This document shows positions 1 through 12,233 of a DNA stretch of 64,000 nucleotides, piece after piece; the stretch's first letter is position 1; each line of letters starts with the position of its first letter. Location of the stretch: assembly GCA_964017185.1 (NCBI GenBank), contig OZ024876.1:11905726-11969725 (forward strand), read 5' to 3'. Made by a program: the position numbers and the translations under genes. The notes beneath the pieces were generated by a model, which did no database searches, had not been told where the DNA came from, and saw only the letters and a list, made by a program, of their open reading frames with translations. The DNA is from Rugalucina vietnamica. Taxonomy: Eukaryota > Mollusca > Bivalvia > Lucinida > Lucinidae.

Positions 1-1340
1 TTGTCCACCAGGTGACTTCAAGGTCAAGGTCATGAAAAGGTCAATTTTTCAGGGGGTAAAATGAAGTTTTTTGTGGAAGAAGCAAACAAATTAAAGTGTT
101 AATTTTTATCTTATTAAGCTTTTTCATTTACATATGTGTTGCTAGGTTCAATATCATTCAGACAATTCACCTGCTGGCCTTAAATTACCTTTTAAGGGTC
201 AAGGTCAAGGTCAAAAATGTAAGAAAATGGTTTAAACGGGCATTTTCTTACCAGTATTTTGTTATTTTTCAAAGAGTTTGGTGCAAAATTGCCTAAATAT
301 TTGTTTTGAAAGCTTGAGATATGTTGTATATGAAACAAAGGTTAAGAAAATATGGCATTGAATCTGCAGTGACCTTCGAAAAGTCAAGGTCAAGGTCACG
401 TTAGAGAAAGATAACACAAAATTGGCTTTTGTTTGCTCATGTTATAGTTGATTTGGCCATAATTTAGGCTCAAGTATTTTTTTCCTTATTGAATATTTAT
501 GCACATTACAACGAAGTTTTTCACGCTGAGATATATTTGTCCACCAGGTGACTTCAAGGTCAAGGTCACGAAAAGTTCAATTTTTCAGGGGGTAAAATGA
601 AGTTTTTGGTTGAAGAAGTAAACAAATTAAAGTGTTAATTTTTATCGTATTAAGCTTTTTCATTTAAATATGTGTTGCAAAGTCCAATATCATTCAGACA
701 ATCCACCAGCTGGCCTTAAATTACCTTTTAAGGGTCAAGGTCAAGGTCAAAAATGCAAGAAAATCGTTTAAACGGGCATTTTCATACCAGTATTTTGTTA
801 TTTTTTCACGGAGTTTGGTGCAAAATTGCTTTAATATTTGTTAAAACGCTTGAGATATGTTGTATATGGAACAGCAGTTAAGAAAAAATGGTATTGAATA
901 TGCAGTTACCTTCAATGGCATTGAATCTGCAGTGACCTTCTGAAACTAAATTCTTAAGGTAACAGAATCAAGAAAATGACATGAAAATGTCATTTTTGGC
1001 CAATATTCAATTTTATGCTGCAATAATTGCTCCATGACATTCGAGTTATCATGGATGATTATAAATGTTTACACAAAGTCTTTCAATCTGTGATAATTTT
1101 GTCCACCAGGTGACTTCAAAGTAAAGGTCAAGGTCTCAAAACTTTGAATTTTAGGGGGTAAAATGGAGTTTTTGTGTTAATTGTAAACACATTAAATTAT
1201 TAATTTCAATCATAGTATGCTTTTTCATTTAAATATGTGTTGCAAAGTACGATATAATTCAGACAATACACCTGTTGACCTAAAATAGCCTTTTAATGGT
1301 AAAGGTCAAGGTCAAAGATGCATGCATTTTGTCTTGCGCA
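1..1340 (+). repeat. AGGTCA-rich tandem repeat, left arm of a large inverted repeat
   Basis: Units begin with TTGTCCACCAGGTGACTTCA followed by AAGGTCAAGGTCA. They recur near positions 1, 539 and 1099, so the first two units are about 540 bp long. Each unit also carries a second AAGGTCAAGGTCA block about 200 bp downstream. The arm matches 2040-3250 in reverse complement and probably extends beyond the window start. No coding potential is visible. Confidence 0.85.
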
Positions 1341-1375
1341 TGTGATCCGGATTTCATTCCCCTCACCTATAGAGG

Positions 1376-1790
1376 TTCTCCAGAGCTACTGTGAGGTTAG
1401 GGCCCAGTAAAACCGGTTAAAGTCCCCCCAGTAATTTTGTTTTACTGATCGTTCCAAGGCGGTGCTTCTGTTGTGGTTCTATTTGTTTTTGTTTTGGGGT
1501 CGAATTTTCTGCTTTTTGAACCTTATGTGGATTTACATATTTTTATTTAAGTTTGGGTAACTGAGTGGCCACCTGTTGAGAAATAGCTGCTTCTTCGGAT
1601 AACGATGTGTTTTCTGGTGCCTGGTTGTCGGTTTAGTTTTTTCCCACCTCGGTTTCTTTCTGATTGCACCTTTTCCTGATCGTACACAAATTTGAGAGGC
1701 CTTATACACTCCCCATGAAAGAACATTTTCATCTAAGGCAAATCTGAAAAAAAAAATATTAGTGGGCACTTCATAAGCAAAGTTTTCAAG
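1376..1790 (+). mobile_element. Naiad/Penelope-like element, 3' end fragment
   Basis: This matches, in the opposite orientation, the 3' untranslated end of the Naiad at 29914-33803. Shared blocks include GTGAGGTT, CAGTAAAACCGGTT, ACTGATCGTTCCAAGGCG, CTGAGTGGCCACCTGTTG and GATTGCACCTTTTCCTGATC. Only the non-coding 3' end is present. It sits in the spacer of the 1-3250 inverted repeat. Confidence 0.75.
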
Positions 1791-2039
1791 GACAATTAAA
1801 TGTGAGCACTAAAGCAAGATCTCATAAATTCATGTTTTCATAATACTGAGATTGGACCTGTGGCACTCCATACTTTTCTATACTGATACCTATATCTAAA
1901 CATAAATCAGTTAAACATGCATGATTATAGCTGTTTCATATGCTGTACATTATATTTCAAACTTTAAAAAACAAACATTAAACAGTTTCGCACCAAAATC
2001 GGAGGAAAATAACAAAATACTGGTAAAAAAAGCCAGTTT

Positions 2040-3250
2040 CAGCCATTTTCTTACATATTTGACCTTGACCTTTACCATTAAAAGGTTATTTTAGGTCAAC
2101 AGGTGTATTGTCTGAATGATATCGAACTTTGCAACACATATATAAATGAAAAAAAAGCATACTATGATTGAAATAAATAATTTAATTTGTTTACAATTAA
2201 CACAAAAACTCCATTTTACCCCCTAAAATTCAAAGTTTTGAGACCTTGACCTTTTAAGTTTACTTTGAAGTCACCTGGTGGACAAAATTATCACAAATTG
2301 AAAGACTTTGTGTAAACATGTATAATCAGCCATGATAACAAGAATGTCAAGGAACAATTATTGCAAAATAAACTCGAATATTGGCCAAAAAATGACATTT
2401 TCATGTCATTTTCTTGATTCTGTTACCTTGAAGAATTCAGTTTCAGAAGGTCACTGAAAATTCAATGCCAATGAAGGTCACTGCAGATTCAATGCCATAT
2501 TTTCTTAACTGCTGTTCCATACACAACATATCTCAAGCGTTTTAACAAATATTATTACAATTTTGTACCAAACTCTGTGAAAAAATTACAAAATACTGGT
2601 AAGAAAATGCCCGTTTAAACCATTTTCTTGCATTTTTGACCTTGACCCTTAAAAGGTAATTTAAGGCCAGCAGGTGGATTGTCTGAATGATATTGGACTT
2701 TGCAACACATATTTAAATGAAAAAAAAACATAATACGATAAAAATTAACACTTTAATTTATTTACTTCTTCAACAAAAACTTCATTTTAGCCCTGAAAAA
2801 TTGAACTTTTCGTGACCTTGACCTTGAAGTCACCTGGTGGACAAAAATATCTCAGCGTGAAAAACGGCGTGGTGATGTGCATAAATATTCAATAAGGAAA
2901 AAAAAACATGAGCCTAAATTATGGCCAAATCCACTATAACATGAGCAAAAAAGCCAATTTTGTGTTATCTTTCTCTAACGTGACTTTGACCTTGACTTTC
3001 CGAAGGTCACTGCAGATACAATGCCATATTTTCTTAACCTTTGTTTCATATACAACGTATCTCAAGCTTTCAAAACAAATATTTAGGCAATTTTGCACCA
3101 AACTCTTTGAAAAATAACAAAATACTGGTAAGAAAATGCCAATTTAAGCCATTTTCTTGCATTTTTGACCATGACCTTGACCCTTAAAAGGTTATTTAAG
3201 GTCAGCAGGAGGATTGTCTGAATGGTATTTGACCTTGACCTTGAAATCAC
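2040..3250 (-). repeat. AGGTCA-rich tandem repeat, right arm of the inverted repeat
   Basis: This is the reverse complement of the left arm. It runs through GACCTTGACCTTGAAGTCAC and CACCTGGTGGACAAA blocks at 2255-2285, 2810-2845 and 3225-3265. The arms are about 1.2 kb long and separated by about 0.7 kb (1340-2040). Confidence 0.85.
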
Positions 3251-3640
3251 CTGGTGGACAAAAATACCTCAATATGAGATACTTTGTAGTAGTATGCATA
3301 AATATCCAATAAAGTAAGTAAGAAATTTGAGTCTCAGTTATGCATAAATCAACTTGAACATGGGAAAAGGCCAATTTTGTGCCATTTTTCTCTATTCTAT
3401 GACCTTGACCTTGGTCACTGAAGATTATATGCAAAATTTTCTAAAGAGTAGTTTCAATTGCAACATATCAAATAATTTACAACCAATTATGTCCTCTTAT
3501 TAGAATTCTATGAGACCAAAATGACAGACACTCACAAAGTTGTGTTTTGTGACATTACCCTCATTGTTGCTATAGTTACGCATATTCAGACCTTACTTCC
3601 CAAACATGTCTATTCAGAACTTGGTTAACAAAACACTGTT
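3250..3640. repeat. Degenerate AGGTCA-rich repeat tail
   Basis: Continuation of the right-arm family: CACCTGGTGGACAAAAATA at 3249 and GACCTTGACCTTGGTCACTG at 3401. It fades into unique sequence before the next element. No gene is seen. Confidence 0.6.
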
Positions 3641-6226
3641 GTATTTCGTAACCAGAGGACCATTGGTCCTGAGAACGCTCACCTGAAGCCTGATCTTGGA
3701 GTATTAAGTCATAATGAAATGACCTTGACCTTGAATACTCACACACCTTTATTGACTTCATAAGTTGTCTGCATCTGCAAAGTTTCAGGTCTCAGGCTGC
3801 AATAGTTTCCAAACCCAGTGATTTCTGAGAAAACCATAATTTTAATTTTGATATTTAAATGACCTTGGGCCAAGGTCAAGACATGACCTTGGCCTTCATT
3901 AATTACTTACCTTCAATGACTCCATTAGTTGTCTGCATCCAGCAACTTTCAGGTCTCAGGCTGCAACAGTTTGTTTTCGCCTTTTCCCATGTGAAAGCCT
4001 ATGTTTCCAAAATTGACCTTGCCGTAAAATAGGTCATGGTCATCATAGGGTCATCATTTCAACAAACAATGATGGGCTGGAGTCCCAAATGCTACATACC
4101 AAGTTTCATGAAAATTGGCCTGCCAGTTCTTGAGAAGATTTTTGAAAGGTTTTTACCATATAAGGGCGTGGCGGCCATCTTGGTCATGTGACCTGGATTT
4201 CGCGATCAAACTTTCGTCTCCCCTACACATGGATGCTCCACATAAAATTTCACTTTGATTTGCCAAGCAGTTTCAGAGAAGATCTTTGAAAAGTGTGTAT
4301 GGACAACAGACTGGCCAAGGTCAAGAGATGACCTTGACCTATATTAATCACATACCTTCATCTACTCCATTAGTTGTTTGCATCTACCACTTTTCAGGCC
4401 TCAGGCTGCAATAGTTTTAAAAAAATCCATAGTTTTCACTTCTTCCTATGTAAAAGCCTATGTTTCCAAATTTGACCTTGCCGTAAAATAGGTCAAGGTC
4501 ATCCAAGGGTCATCATTTTATCAAACTATGATGGGCTGAGGTCTCCAATGCTACATACAAAGTTTTGTGGAAATCGGCCCACAGGTTCTGGAGAAGAAGA
4601 TTTTTTACAGGTTTTAACCATATATGGGCGTGGCGGCCATCTTGGTCGCGATCAAACTTTCGTCTCCCCTACCCATGGATGCTCCACATAAAATTTCACT
4701 TTGATTGGCCGCGCAGTTTCAGAGAAGAAGATCTTTGAAAACTGTGTATAGACAACAGACTGGCCAAGGTCAAGAGATGACCTTGACCTACTTTAATCAC
4801 ATACCTTCATCTACTCCATTAGTTGTTTGCATCTACCACTTTTCAGGCCTCAGGCTGCAATAGTTTTCCAAAAATCCATTGTTTTCACTCTTTCCTATGT
4901 AAAAGCCTATGTTTCCAAATTTGACCTTGCCGTAAAATAGGTCAAGGTCATCCAAGGGTCATCATTTTATCAAACTATGATGGGCTGAGGTCCTTGATGC
5001 TACATACCAAGTTTCGTGGAAATCGGCCCACCGGTTCTGGAGAAGAAGATTTTTGAGTGGTTTTTACCATATATGGGCGTGGCGGCCATCTTGGTCATGT
5101 GACCTGGATTTCGCGATCAAACTTTCGTCTCCCCTACACATGGATGCTCCACATAAAATTTCACTTTGATTGGCCGCGCAGTTTCAGAGAAGAAGATCTT
5201 TGTAAAGTGTGTATGGACAACAGACTGGCCAAGGTCAAGAGATGACCTTGACCCATATTAATCACATACCTTCATCTACTCCATTAGTTGTTTGCATCTA
5301 CCACTTTTCAGGCCTCAGGCTGCAATAGTTTTCAAAAAATCCATTGTTTTCACTTTTTCCTATGTAAAAGCCTATGTTTCCAAATTTGACCTTGCCGTAA
5401 AATAGGTCAAGGTCATCCAAGGGTCATCATTTTATCAAACTATGATGGGCTGAGGTCCTTGATGCTACATACCAAGTTTCGTGGAAATCGGCCCACCGGT
5501 TCTGGAGAAGAAGATTTTTGAGTGGTTTTTACCATATATGGGCTTGGCGGCCATCTTGGTCATGTGACCTGGATTTCGCGATCAAACTTTCGTCTCCCCT
5601 ACCCATGGATGCTCCACATAAAATTTCACTTTGATTGGCCGCACAGTTTCAGAGAAGATCTTTGTAAAGTGTGTATGGACAACAGACTGGCCAAGGTCAA
5701 GAGATGACCTTGACCTATATTAATCACATACCTTCATCTACTCCATTAGTTGTTTGCAACTACCACTTTTCAGGCCTCAGGCTGCAATAGTTTTCCAAAA
5801 ATTCATTGTTTTCACTTTTTCCCATGTAAAAGCCTATGTTTCCAAATTTGACCTTGCCGTAAAATAGGTCAAGGTCATCCAAGGGTCATCATTTTATCAA
5901 ACTATGATGGGCTGACATCCCCGATGCTACATACCAAGTTTCGTGGAAATCGGCCCACCGGTTCTGGAGAAGAAGATTTTTGAGTGGTTTTTACCATATA
6001 TGGGCGTGGCGGCCATCTTGGTCATGTGACCTGGATTTCGCGATCAAACTTGAAATGCCACTACCCAAGGAGGCTCCACATAAAATTTCAACTAGATTGG
6101 CCAAGCGGTTTCAGAGAAGAAGATCTTTGAAATTGTGGACGACGACGGACGACGGACGACGGACGGACGCCGGATCATGGCTATCCTATTAGCTCACCTT
6201 GTGAGCCTTCGGCTCAGGTGAGCTAA
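3640..6226 (+). mobile_element. Hairpin-ended non-autonomous element with about five 460-bp tandem units (Pearl/Helitron-like)
   Basis: The left end reads AACCAGAGGACCATTGGTCC then GAGAACGCTCACCTGA. The right end is a GAC(GGAC)n tract followed by the hairpin AGCTCACCTTGTGAGCC/GGCTCAGGTGAGCT at 6190-6222. Between them the core TTGACCTTGCCGTAAAATAG recurs near 4012, 4471, 4920, 5385 and 5847, giving units of 449-465 bp. Each unit also has a GGCGTGGCGGCCATCTTGGT block. No transposase is present. Both ends recur, inverted and with fewer internal units, at 12234-13256. Architecture with a variable core repeat array recalls bivalve Pearl elements; the class is inferred. Confidence 0.75.
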
Positions 6227-6229
6227 ATA

Positions 6230-7800
6230 TGCGCGTATATCTGCAACCGACTGCACTCACTATGAGAATTGTCCCTGAAAATGCTTCAAAATCACATTTT
6301 TCAAATCTTCGATACCCCACCCACTTTGCAGGGCCACGATAAAATCAGAGGTTTTCCAAATCAATGCTTGTTTTTTGTATTTCGAACCAGAATGTGTTAT
6401 ATATTCATAAATAGGGACCAGAAGTTGGATCTGAATTTGTATAAAGTAAGTGTTTCAGCTGGAAAATACCCAGTTTAAGTGATTTTCGGACACACTTTTA
6501 GCCAAAATATTCATTTGCCGTTTCCATGGCAACGGCTATGAAATTGGACCAAATGAGTGTTGATTATAAAGGTTTGAGTTTATATAACCAAGATAAGAAA
6601 GTTTCAGCAAAATCGGTGATTATGTGTTCCACGGCCCTGTGAAAAAATTTAATTTGTTACAGAGAATTGCTCTTAATGTTAATTAAGTGGGTGGGGTAAG
6701 GTTATCCTGTCATTGAGTACCTTAGACAGTAAAGCATATTTATGAGTATTTTAACATTATGCTAATGATTTACACAATAAAAATAATCAAAAAGATGATG
6801 TTTGATATATAGTATGAAGTTACCAGCAATATAGTCTATTTGCCATTGATATTTAAGATGCGACCATGTATGTTTGTTCTAAGTGTTACCATGGTAACCA
6901 TTGTTTTACTGGTGAACAATTCATTGGTTTTGCACTAAATATACAATATGTCTCTTGACTATAGCATTTTATCACATTTTACTCGTAATAATTTCTGTTT
7001 CAGGTTGAAAATGTACCAGTTTCCATGTTAATTTAAGTGGGTGGGGTACTTCTACATTGTCATTAAACACTTTAAATACAATAAATCATTGCTTTATAAG
7101 TATTTTTAGATGCTATATATCATTATATAACTGTTTAAAATTCTCATTTAGTGTTAAGTCAAAAATATTTGGATAGCCCCATTCTTTAACCTTGATATTA
7201 TAAAAACACAATTTTATGGGGTCTCGTCCTAGTAGGTAGATTTAGATGTCTCTGAAATTTTTGTTTATGAAGTGCCCACTAAGATTTTACATTAACTGGC
7301 CATGCTGACAATGATCTTTCATGACAACTATGTGAGGCCTCTTAAATTTACCTCAATTTTTTTCTTCATGTTCTCAAAATATGCTGAAAAATGACTTTTT
7401 TGATAAAATTGAAAAATGGGAAACCCCACCCACCTTACAACTACCATAGCTAGAAGACAGTTCATTATACTAAGATGCTAAGTTACAGTAATTTTGAGTA
7501 TGTATATCTGAACCATTGTATGCATTCAAATTTTAGAAAGCAAGTTATGTGATGTCTAGGTTGTGTTTGAAAAAGTGCCAATTTTCACTCAAAAAATGCT
7601 GTTTTGAAGCCCTAAATCTTCTATTGTGGTTACCATGGCAACCATGCATATTTTCAAAAAACTAACATTGAAAAACCTGTTTTTGTGTGGTCCCTAATAT
7701 ATCCGTAAAGTATGAAGGAAATTCATGACCATGCGTGCCGAGCCCCCATAAGGATTTGGCTGGTTTTTACACGGAATTGCTCTTAAATGTCATGACTGGC
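6230..7800. other. AT-rich non-coding stretch with a weak internal duplication
   Basis: No coding signal is seen. The phrase AAGTGGGTGGGGTA occurs near 6684 and 7035, each time followed by a similar CATTGTCATT-like run, suggesting an old internal duplication of a decayed element. Flanking phrases such as AGAATTGCTCTTAA also recur near 6661 and 7777. Confidence 0.4.
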
Positions 7801-8397
7801 GAGATGTGCTTTAAAATATAACCACCCAAATAAATGACTAAAGCTTATATATATGGACCACTTTTTCTGGGCAGGCCCAGATCTACTTACATGCAGAAAT
7901 TAACCAGTCATCGGATGGTCAGTCAGTCAGTTAAAAGCTAAACATGGAGGTACGAGCAGCCCATCTATTTCTCATGGCCCCACTTGAATGTACGGGGTCC
8001 CGTACTGAATGTGTCTGGTTTCAAAACCAATACGGCGGGTTCTTAATCTATGGCCTTTCGCCACAGACTACGGCAATCAATGCACTCGGGCTACCCGGGC
8101 GCGCGTTCTCAAAATCACAGTTGCAAAATAAGAATCTGAGAGAATACATAACATTGTCTCGCTCCTTGCCACCAGCCTGTCTACATGCCCACATGGCTAG
8201 GAAATATTTATAATGAAGAAAAAAAGGAAAAATATATCGAACTTTATAGCCTTGTTTGGATTTCGTTGTCGGTAATATATTTTAGCGTCACTGATGATGG
8301 TTCATTACCCGAAATAGAGCAATATAGCCCTTACTACCTCTCTTTTTGAGTGTTTTCTCTGCTTTCCAAAGGATCTTACCTTTATATGTTATTTGCA

Positions 8398-8398
8398 G

Positions 8399-8446
<48 letters not shown>
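8398..8446. repeat. (ATT)n microsatellite
   Basis: About 16 uninterrupted ATT triplets. The flanking 7.8-9.1 kb shows no convincing gene. Confidence 0.95.
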
Positions 8447-8447
<1 letters not shown>

Positions 8448-8674
8448 ATCATGTTTCCTTGGATTATTTCCATCACCACATTTGTCTTCGAGAGGCTATG
8501 ACATTACAGCTGTGAACATGTATGTGTGTGTTGCTATGATGCATTTTCACTGCAGGGCACAAGTACGGCTCGAAAATTACTCAATTTAAAAGAAGAAAAG
8601 AAAACAAAACAAAGCATAAACAATGTAAAATGATAATAAAGTAACAAAAATAAAAAATGACAAGAAAAAAAAAG

Positions 8675-8762
8675 AACACTTGCAGGTTTTGAACTCAGAA
8701 CCCACGTTGCAAGTTGCATTTGCGAGGCGTGCGTGTTATCCACTGCACCACGGAGTCTAACG
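8675..8762 (-). mobile_element. tRNA-derived SINE head / tRNA pseudogene
   Basis: On the minus strand the sequence holds TGGTGCAGTGG, which fits a Pol III A box. About 45 bp further on is GGTTCTGAGTTCAAA, a degenerate B box. No paired acceptor stem with a CCA-compatible end is seen, so this is not a functional tRNA. Confidence 0.6.
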
Positions 8763-8789
8763 TGGTATATACAATAAACCAATGTTGAT

Positions 8790-9939
8790 ATTCAAAATCT
8801 TTTATCTATGTATTATGCCGCTTACGCGATATAAAATTATTAAATTTTCGTGTTGCTCCGGTAAGCTTTTCGACTGTTCCCGGTACGGTTCGTTAAGTTT
8901 TTACGGAAACTACACCTTAGTTAAAGTCACAGTATATTTTCAATCAATTTTATATGTGAAAAAAATTTTTTTTGGGTCACAAGTTTTGTGCTAAAATGGT
9001 GCCTAAACATGGGCATTAAAATTCTCATTTACGCGCCTTAATTTGGGCTAAAATTAAGGGAAATACCTTAATTTTGCCTTATTTACATTTTTCGATTCTA
9101 CCCCAAATATTATAAAGAGTTCTAGGCGTGACTTAAGGCGGGGTACCGTAGTAGGCTTGCGCACTCACATAGTCTCGCGTCATCAATAAAATGTAAACAA
9201 CATGTAGCCATGTGCGGTTCGTCAATGCCTGAATGCGGAAGCAAAAAATACTAAAATCCAGTGATTCTACAATGGAATATGGAGGAGATGGGGAGCGGGG
9301 AATAGGAGGAATGTTATGCAGGTCCCATGACGAGGCGACTTCAAAACGTCTAGACATTTGGTAAGGGTACAGTGTCAGTTCTGATTTTCAAATATAAAGC
9401 TAAATAATGTACATGTATATTTTGCATTTCGCTTTACGCATTCCGCTTAAGCCAGTTAAGGAGCCACTGAGATGCCACATGGATGGGCGTATAAATAAAT
9501 CTGTAGAATAGCACCTTGTCCACCTCCAATTTAGATATTGTATAATAGTTGGAAGTGGTATAGAGACACGATTTTATTACATGTACATGTACTGTAGATC
9601 TATTTTAATTGAGGTTCGATACGGGGTATATTGACTACTTATGACAAGTATTCGCTTCTCAAAGGGAAATAACAGTGTCGAGCTATAAATTAAGATTTCG
9701 ATAATCACAGATCATCACACTTTTCAATGTATATAACCAGTAACAATAAATCATTCATGTTATACATACCAGGTCATATTGCATGATTTTATCGTTTTAG
9801 GCATTGTTAGTGAAAGCCAGACACAGATTCTACCAAGACCTATTGAGAGGGCTGATCGAGGTAAAGTTTCATTGAGTGATACATTTTTATTTATTTCCAC
9901 TATGGATCACTATGGTTTCCAATCGTTTCGTACCCGAAT

Positions 9940-9970
<31 letters not shown>

Positions 9971-10080
9971 CCAACCCATGTCATTTTGAAAACCACTTCG
10001 GTCTTTTCATACACATTTATGTTCATTTCGCACCCAATTAAAACCATTAGTTAAAAATTGTTGATAGTGACATGAAGTCA
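8790..10080. other. Non-coding stretch with poly-T tract
   Basis: No gene or recognised repeat is seen apart from a run of about 30 T at 9941-9970. Short open frames here lack any family resemblance. Confidence 0.5.
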
Positions 10081-10084
10081 GATC

Positions 10085-10240
10085 CCAACAAACCCATGGT
10101 TCTGACTTTATGTCACAATCAACAATTTTTCAGTCATGTTGGGGCGACGCCAGCGGTTCCTGGGTTTCTGGGTGTCAAGCAGTGTTATGCGAACCTTAAA
10201 AGTGCCTTGTTGAAGAACACTGCACAGTGGAAGTAGTTAT
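10085..10240 (-). mobile_element. SINE fragment (core and 3' part)
   Basis: It shares the core of the SINEs at 28970-29178 and 60111-60321: CAATTTTTCAGTCATG, then a CGACGCCAGCGGTTCCTGGG variant of the GGAGCCAACGCTTCCTGGG block. The tRNA head is missing and divergence is higher. Confidence 0.6.
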
Positions 10241-10244
10241 CGTG

Positions 10245-11205
10245 GTTATCTTGCTGCAGACTTGTCCTCTACCACTAATTTTGATCGCGTGCACAAGATT
10301 AAACTTATAATTGTATTATATTATTCTTTTAGGCAAAGAAGTACTGTGCTAACTTACATAGTAGAAGACGGTTTAATGCTCGGAGGTGTTGGGGAGATGC
10401 TTAAGCCATGTTCTAACTGTCCCGGGTTATCTACGGTTAACCAGGATAAATCGTATCGGACCGGAAATGAACCATAGAGCCACCATGGACATGCGTGGCA
10501 AGCCGGGACATTCCGGTGCAGAACTGGGCGACACCGGGACAAAGCGTTCGAGCATGATAAACCGAGATGATCCGACGTAAAGTGGGGGTAATTAAGACGA
10601 CACCGTGCTATTCGACACAAGCTCATGAAGCTGTCCCTTCACCGGAACTCCTTTATGACGAACAGACCTTTAAAAGTTTGCCCACCGTGAAAGCCCGTTT
10701 TGGGCCCGGTCGTCACCGACACCATCGTTGACAACCATCCGGCTTAACATCGGGGTTTACCGAAGTAAAACCGGAATCCACCGGTATGCATAGGCTTATA
10801 GTGACAACACTGTGTTAGAACACAGCAAAAACGTGGCTCCACCGGGTTATAAAAGTGAAATAAATGAAGTTATTTTATACTTAGCAGTGAAATTAATGTA
10901 TATCAAAAATGGATAAAAGTGATATTTTCACTGCAGAATTGTTACTGATATTTTCATTTGTGATTGATATCAGCCGATATTTTCACTGTAGAGTTTGGAT
11001 TACTTCTGACGTTTCCATTCACTTGACGTCATTAACTGTGCCTCACTTCAGACATTCAAATGCCTATAACTCCGTTATTTACGAAAGAAAACATATTAGT
11101 TAGAACGTTAGGAACAATATGGTACCAAAATTATTTGTGTTTTCAAAAATATTTGGTTTTTGCATTTTCACCGCCTGCTTTGTGAATAGGAAAATGCCCG
11201 TGTAT
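10245..11205. other. Non-coding stretch with a CCGG-dense segment
   Basis: Between about 10420 and 10850 the motifs ACCGG, CCGGG and CCGAC recur every 20-40 bp in otherwise AT-rich DNA. Open frames on both strands across 10354-10626 are short and mutually overlapping, so I do not call a gene. Confidence 0.35.
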
Positions 11206-11209
11206 TGTA

Positions 11210-11352
11210 TAAAATAAAAAGAAAATTTACTTTTTATCGGTAAATACCAAATATATTTCATCTCGTGACTTGAAAACATCTAAATTTTCACTCGTGCTAC
11301 GCACTCGTGAAAATTTTGATGTTTTCAACTCACTCCATGAAATATATTTCTG
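11210..11352. repeat. Fold-back element
   Basis: AAATATATTTCATCTCGTGA at the left pairs with TCACTCCATGAAATATATTT at the right. An inner palindrome (TTTTCACTCGTGCTACGCAC and its complement) sits at the centre. A sister palindrome with CGGCACTCATGAAATAT lies at 14800-14945. Confidence 0.75.
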
Positions 11353-11353
11353 G

Positions 11354-11445
11354 CGGCCCCCGTGACCGAGTTGGTTAAGAGCGCTGATATTTCATCAGTG
11401 ATGTGCGCATGTCAGTTTCGATACTTATTCGGTCTTTGATCTGTC
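11354..11445 (+). mobile_element. tRNA-derived SINE head
   Basis: GTGACCGAGTTGGTTAAGAG is a good leucine/serine-type A box. GTTTCGATAC 60 bp downstream is a weak B box. There is no closing acceptor stem, so it is a SINE head or tRNA pseudogene. Confidence 0.55.
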
Positions 11446-11818
11446 TGTGGTCATTGTCGAGCTACTTGTGTGTAATACAGTTTCTTTCTAGTCTTTCCTT
11501 GCATGAGGGAATAAAGAGATTTTGAATTGACTTGATACGCTGAGACCAAGGATCGACGTATCTTGCTCCAGCTGAGTACGTACGACGTACTTCTGGCGGT
11601 CCTGTGGCGTAGGTGTGACTAGTCAAAATATGTGTGGCCGCCTTCTTTACAGAATGATGGACCACAATGCTACCTTTGTACTGACGCTTCGATCGTTTTG
11701 CATTTTCGATTGAATTTCAAAACATAATTTTTAAAATAAATCTTATTTTAAGGGCTTATTTTATGGTAATCGACTGATATTTTATGGTAATGAACTGCAG
11801 CATAAGAAAAAAAAAAAA

Positions 11819-11965
11819 CAATCTGCATATGCGAAAGCTTCCCAGTAAATGCATAGCTGATCAGCACCTTTATTTTCGCTACACTGAACGTGCTATCCCT
11901 CTTCTTCTAACATCCAAAATTTCAAGCTTCTCTGAGCCTTCTTCTGTGCACGTGGTTGTACAGGC
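11819..11965. mobile_element. Palindromic MITE fragment (GAGCCGCC family)
   Basis: Matches the family internally (AATCTGCATATGCGAAA, TAGCTGATCAGCACCTTT, TTTTCGCTACAC, ATTTCAAGCTTCT, TTGTACAGGCC) but lacks both terminal inverted repeats. Confidence 0.7.
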
Positions 11966-12114
11966 CAGTTAGTGTCAAAGCTGGTCGAAATCATAGATTG
12001 TTGGGTCATATGTATAAATTGCTTATAAAATTAGTAAAATGCATGCAGTTTGATGACACAAGAGCAACACTCAAACAACGATATATATACACCGTTTCTA
12101 GGTGATGTAGCTGT

Positions 12115-12232
12115 CATACTATTGCGTATCGACTCGCATATCTACGGCGTATCAATATACGAAAGGTCCGTCACGCGTACGTCCTACATACGTGAGCATA
12201 CGTAGCTCATACGCCGAGGTGCTACTTTTTGT
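12115..12232. repeat. TACG-rich CpG-dense tract 1
   Basis: Short irregular repeats of TACG/CGTA-type words (CATACGTGAGCATACGTAGC and similar). It abuts the hairpin element that starts at 12234. Related tracts are at 13260-13610, 13965-14222 and about 14950-15110. Confidence 0.6.
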
Positions 12233-12233
12233 T

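Noticed and set aside
7944..8213. 89-aa open frame starting MEVRAAHLF
   Set aside because: No family resemblance and no splice sites in context; probably chance.
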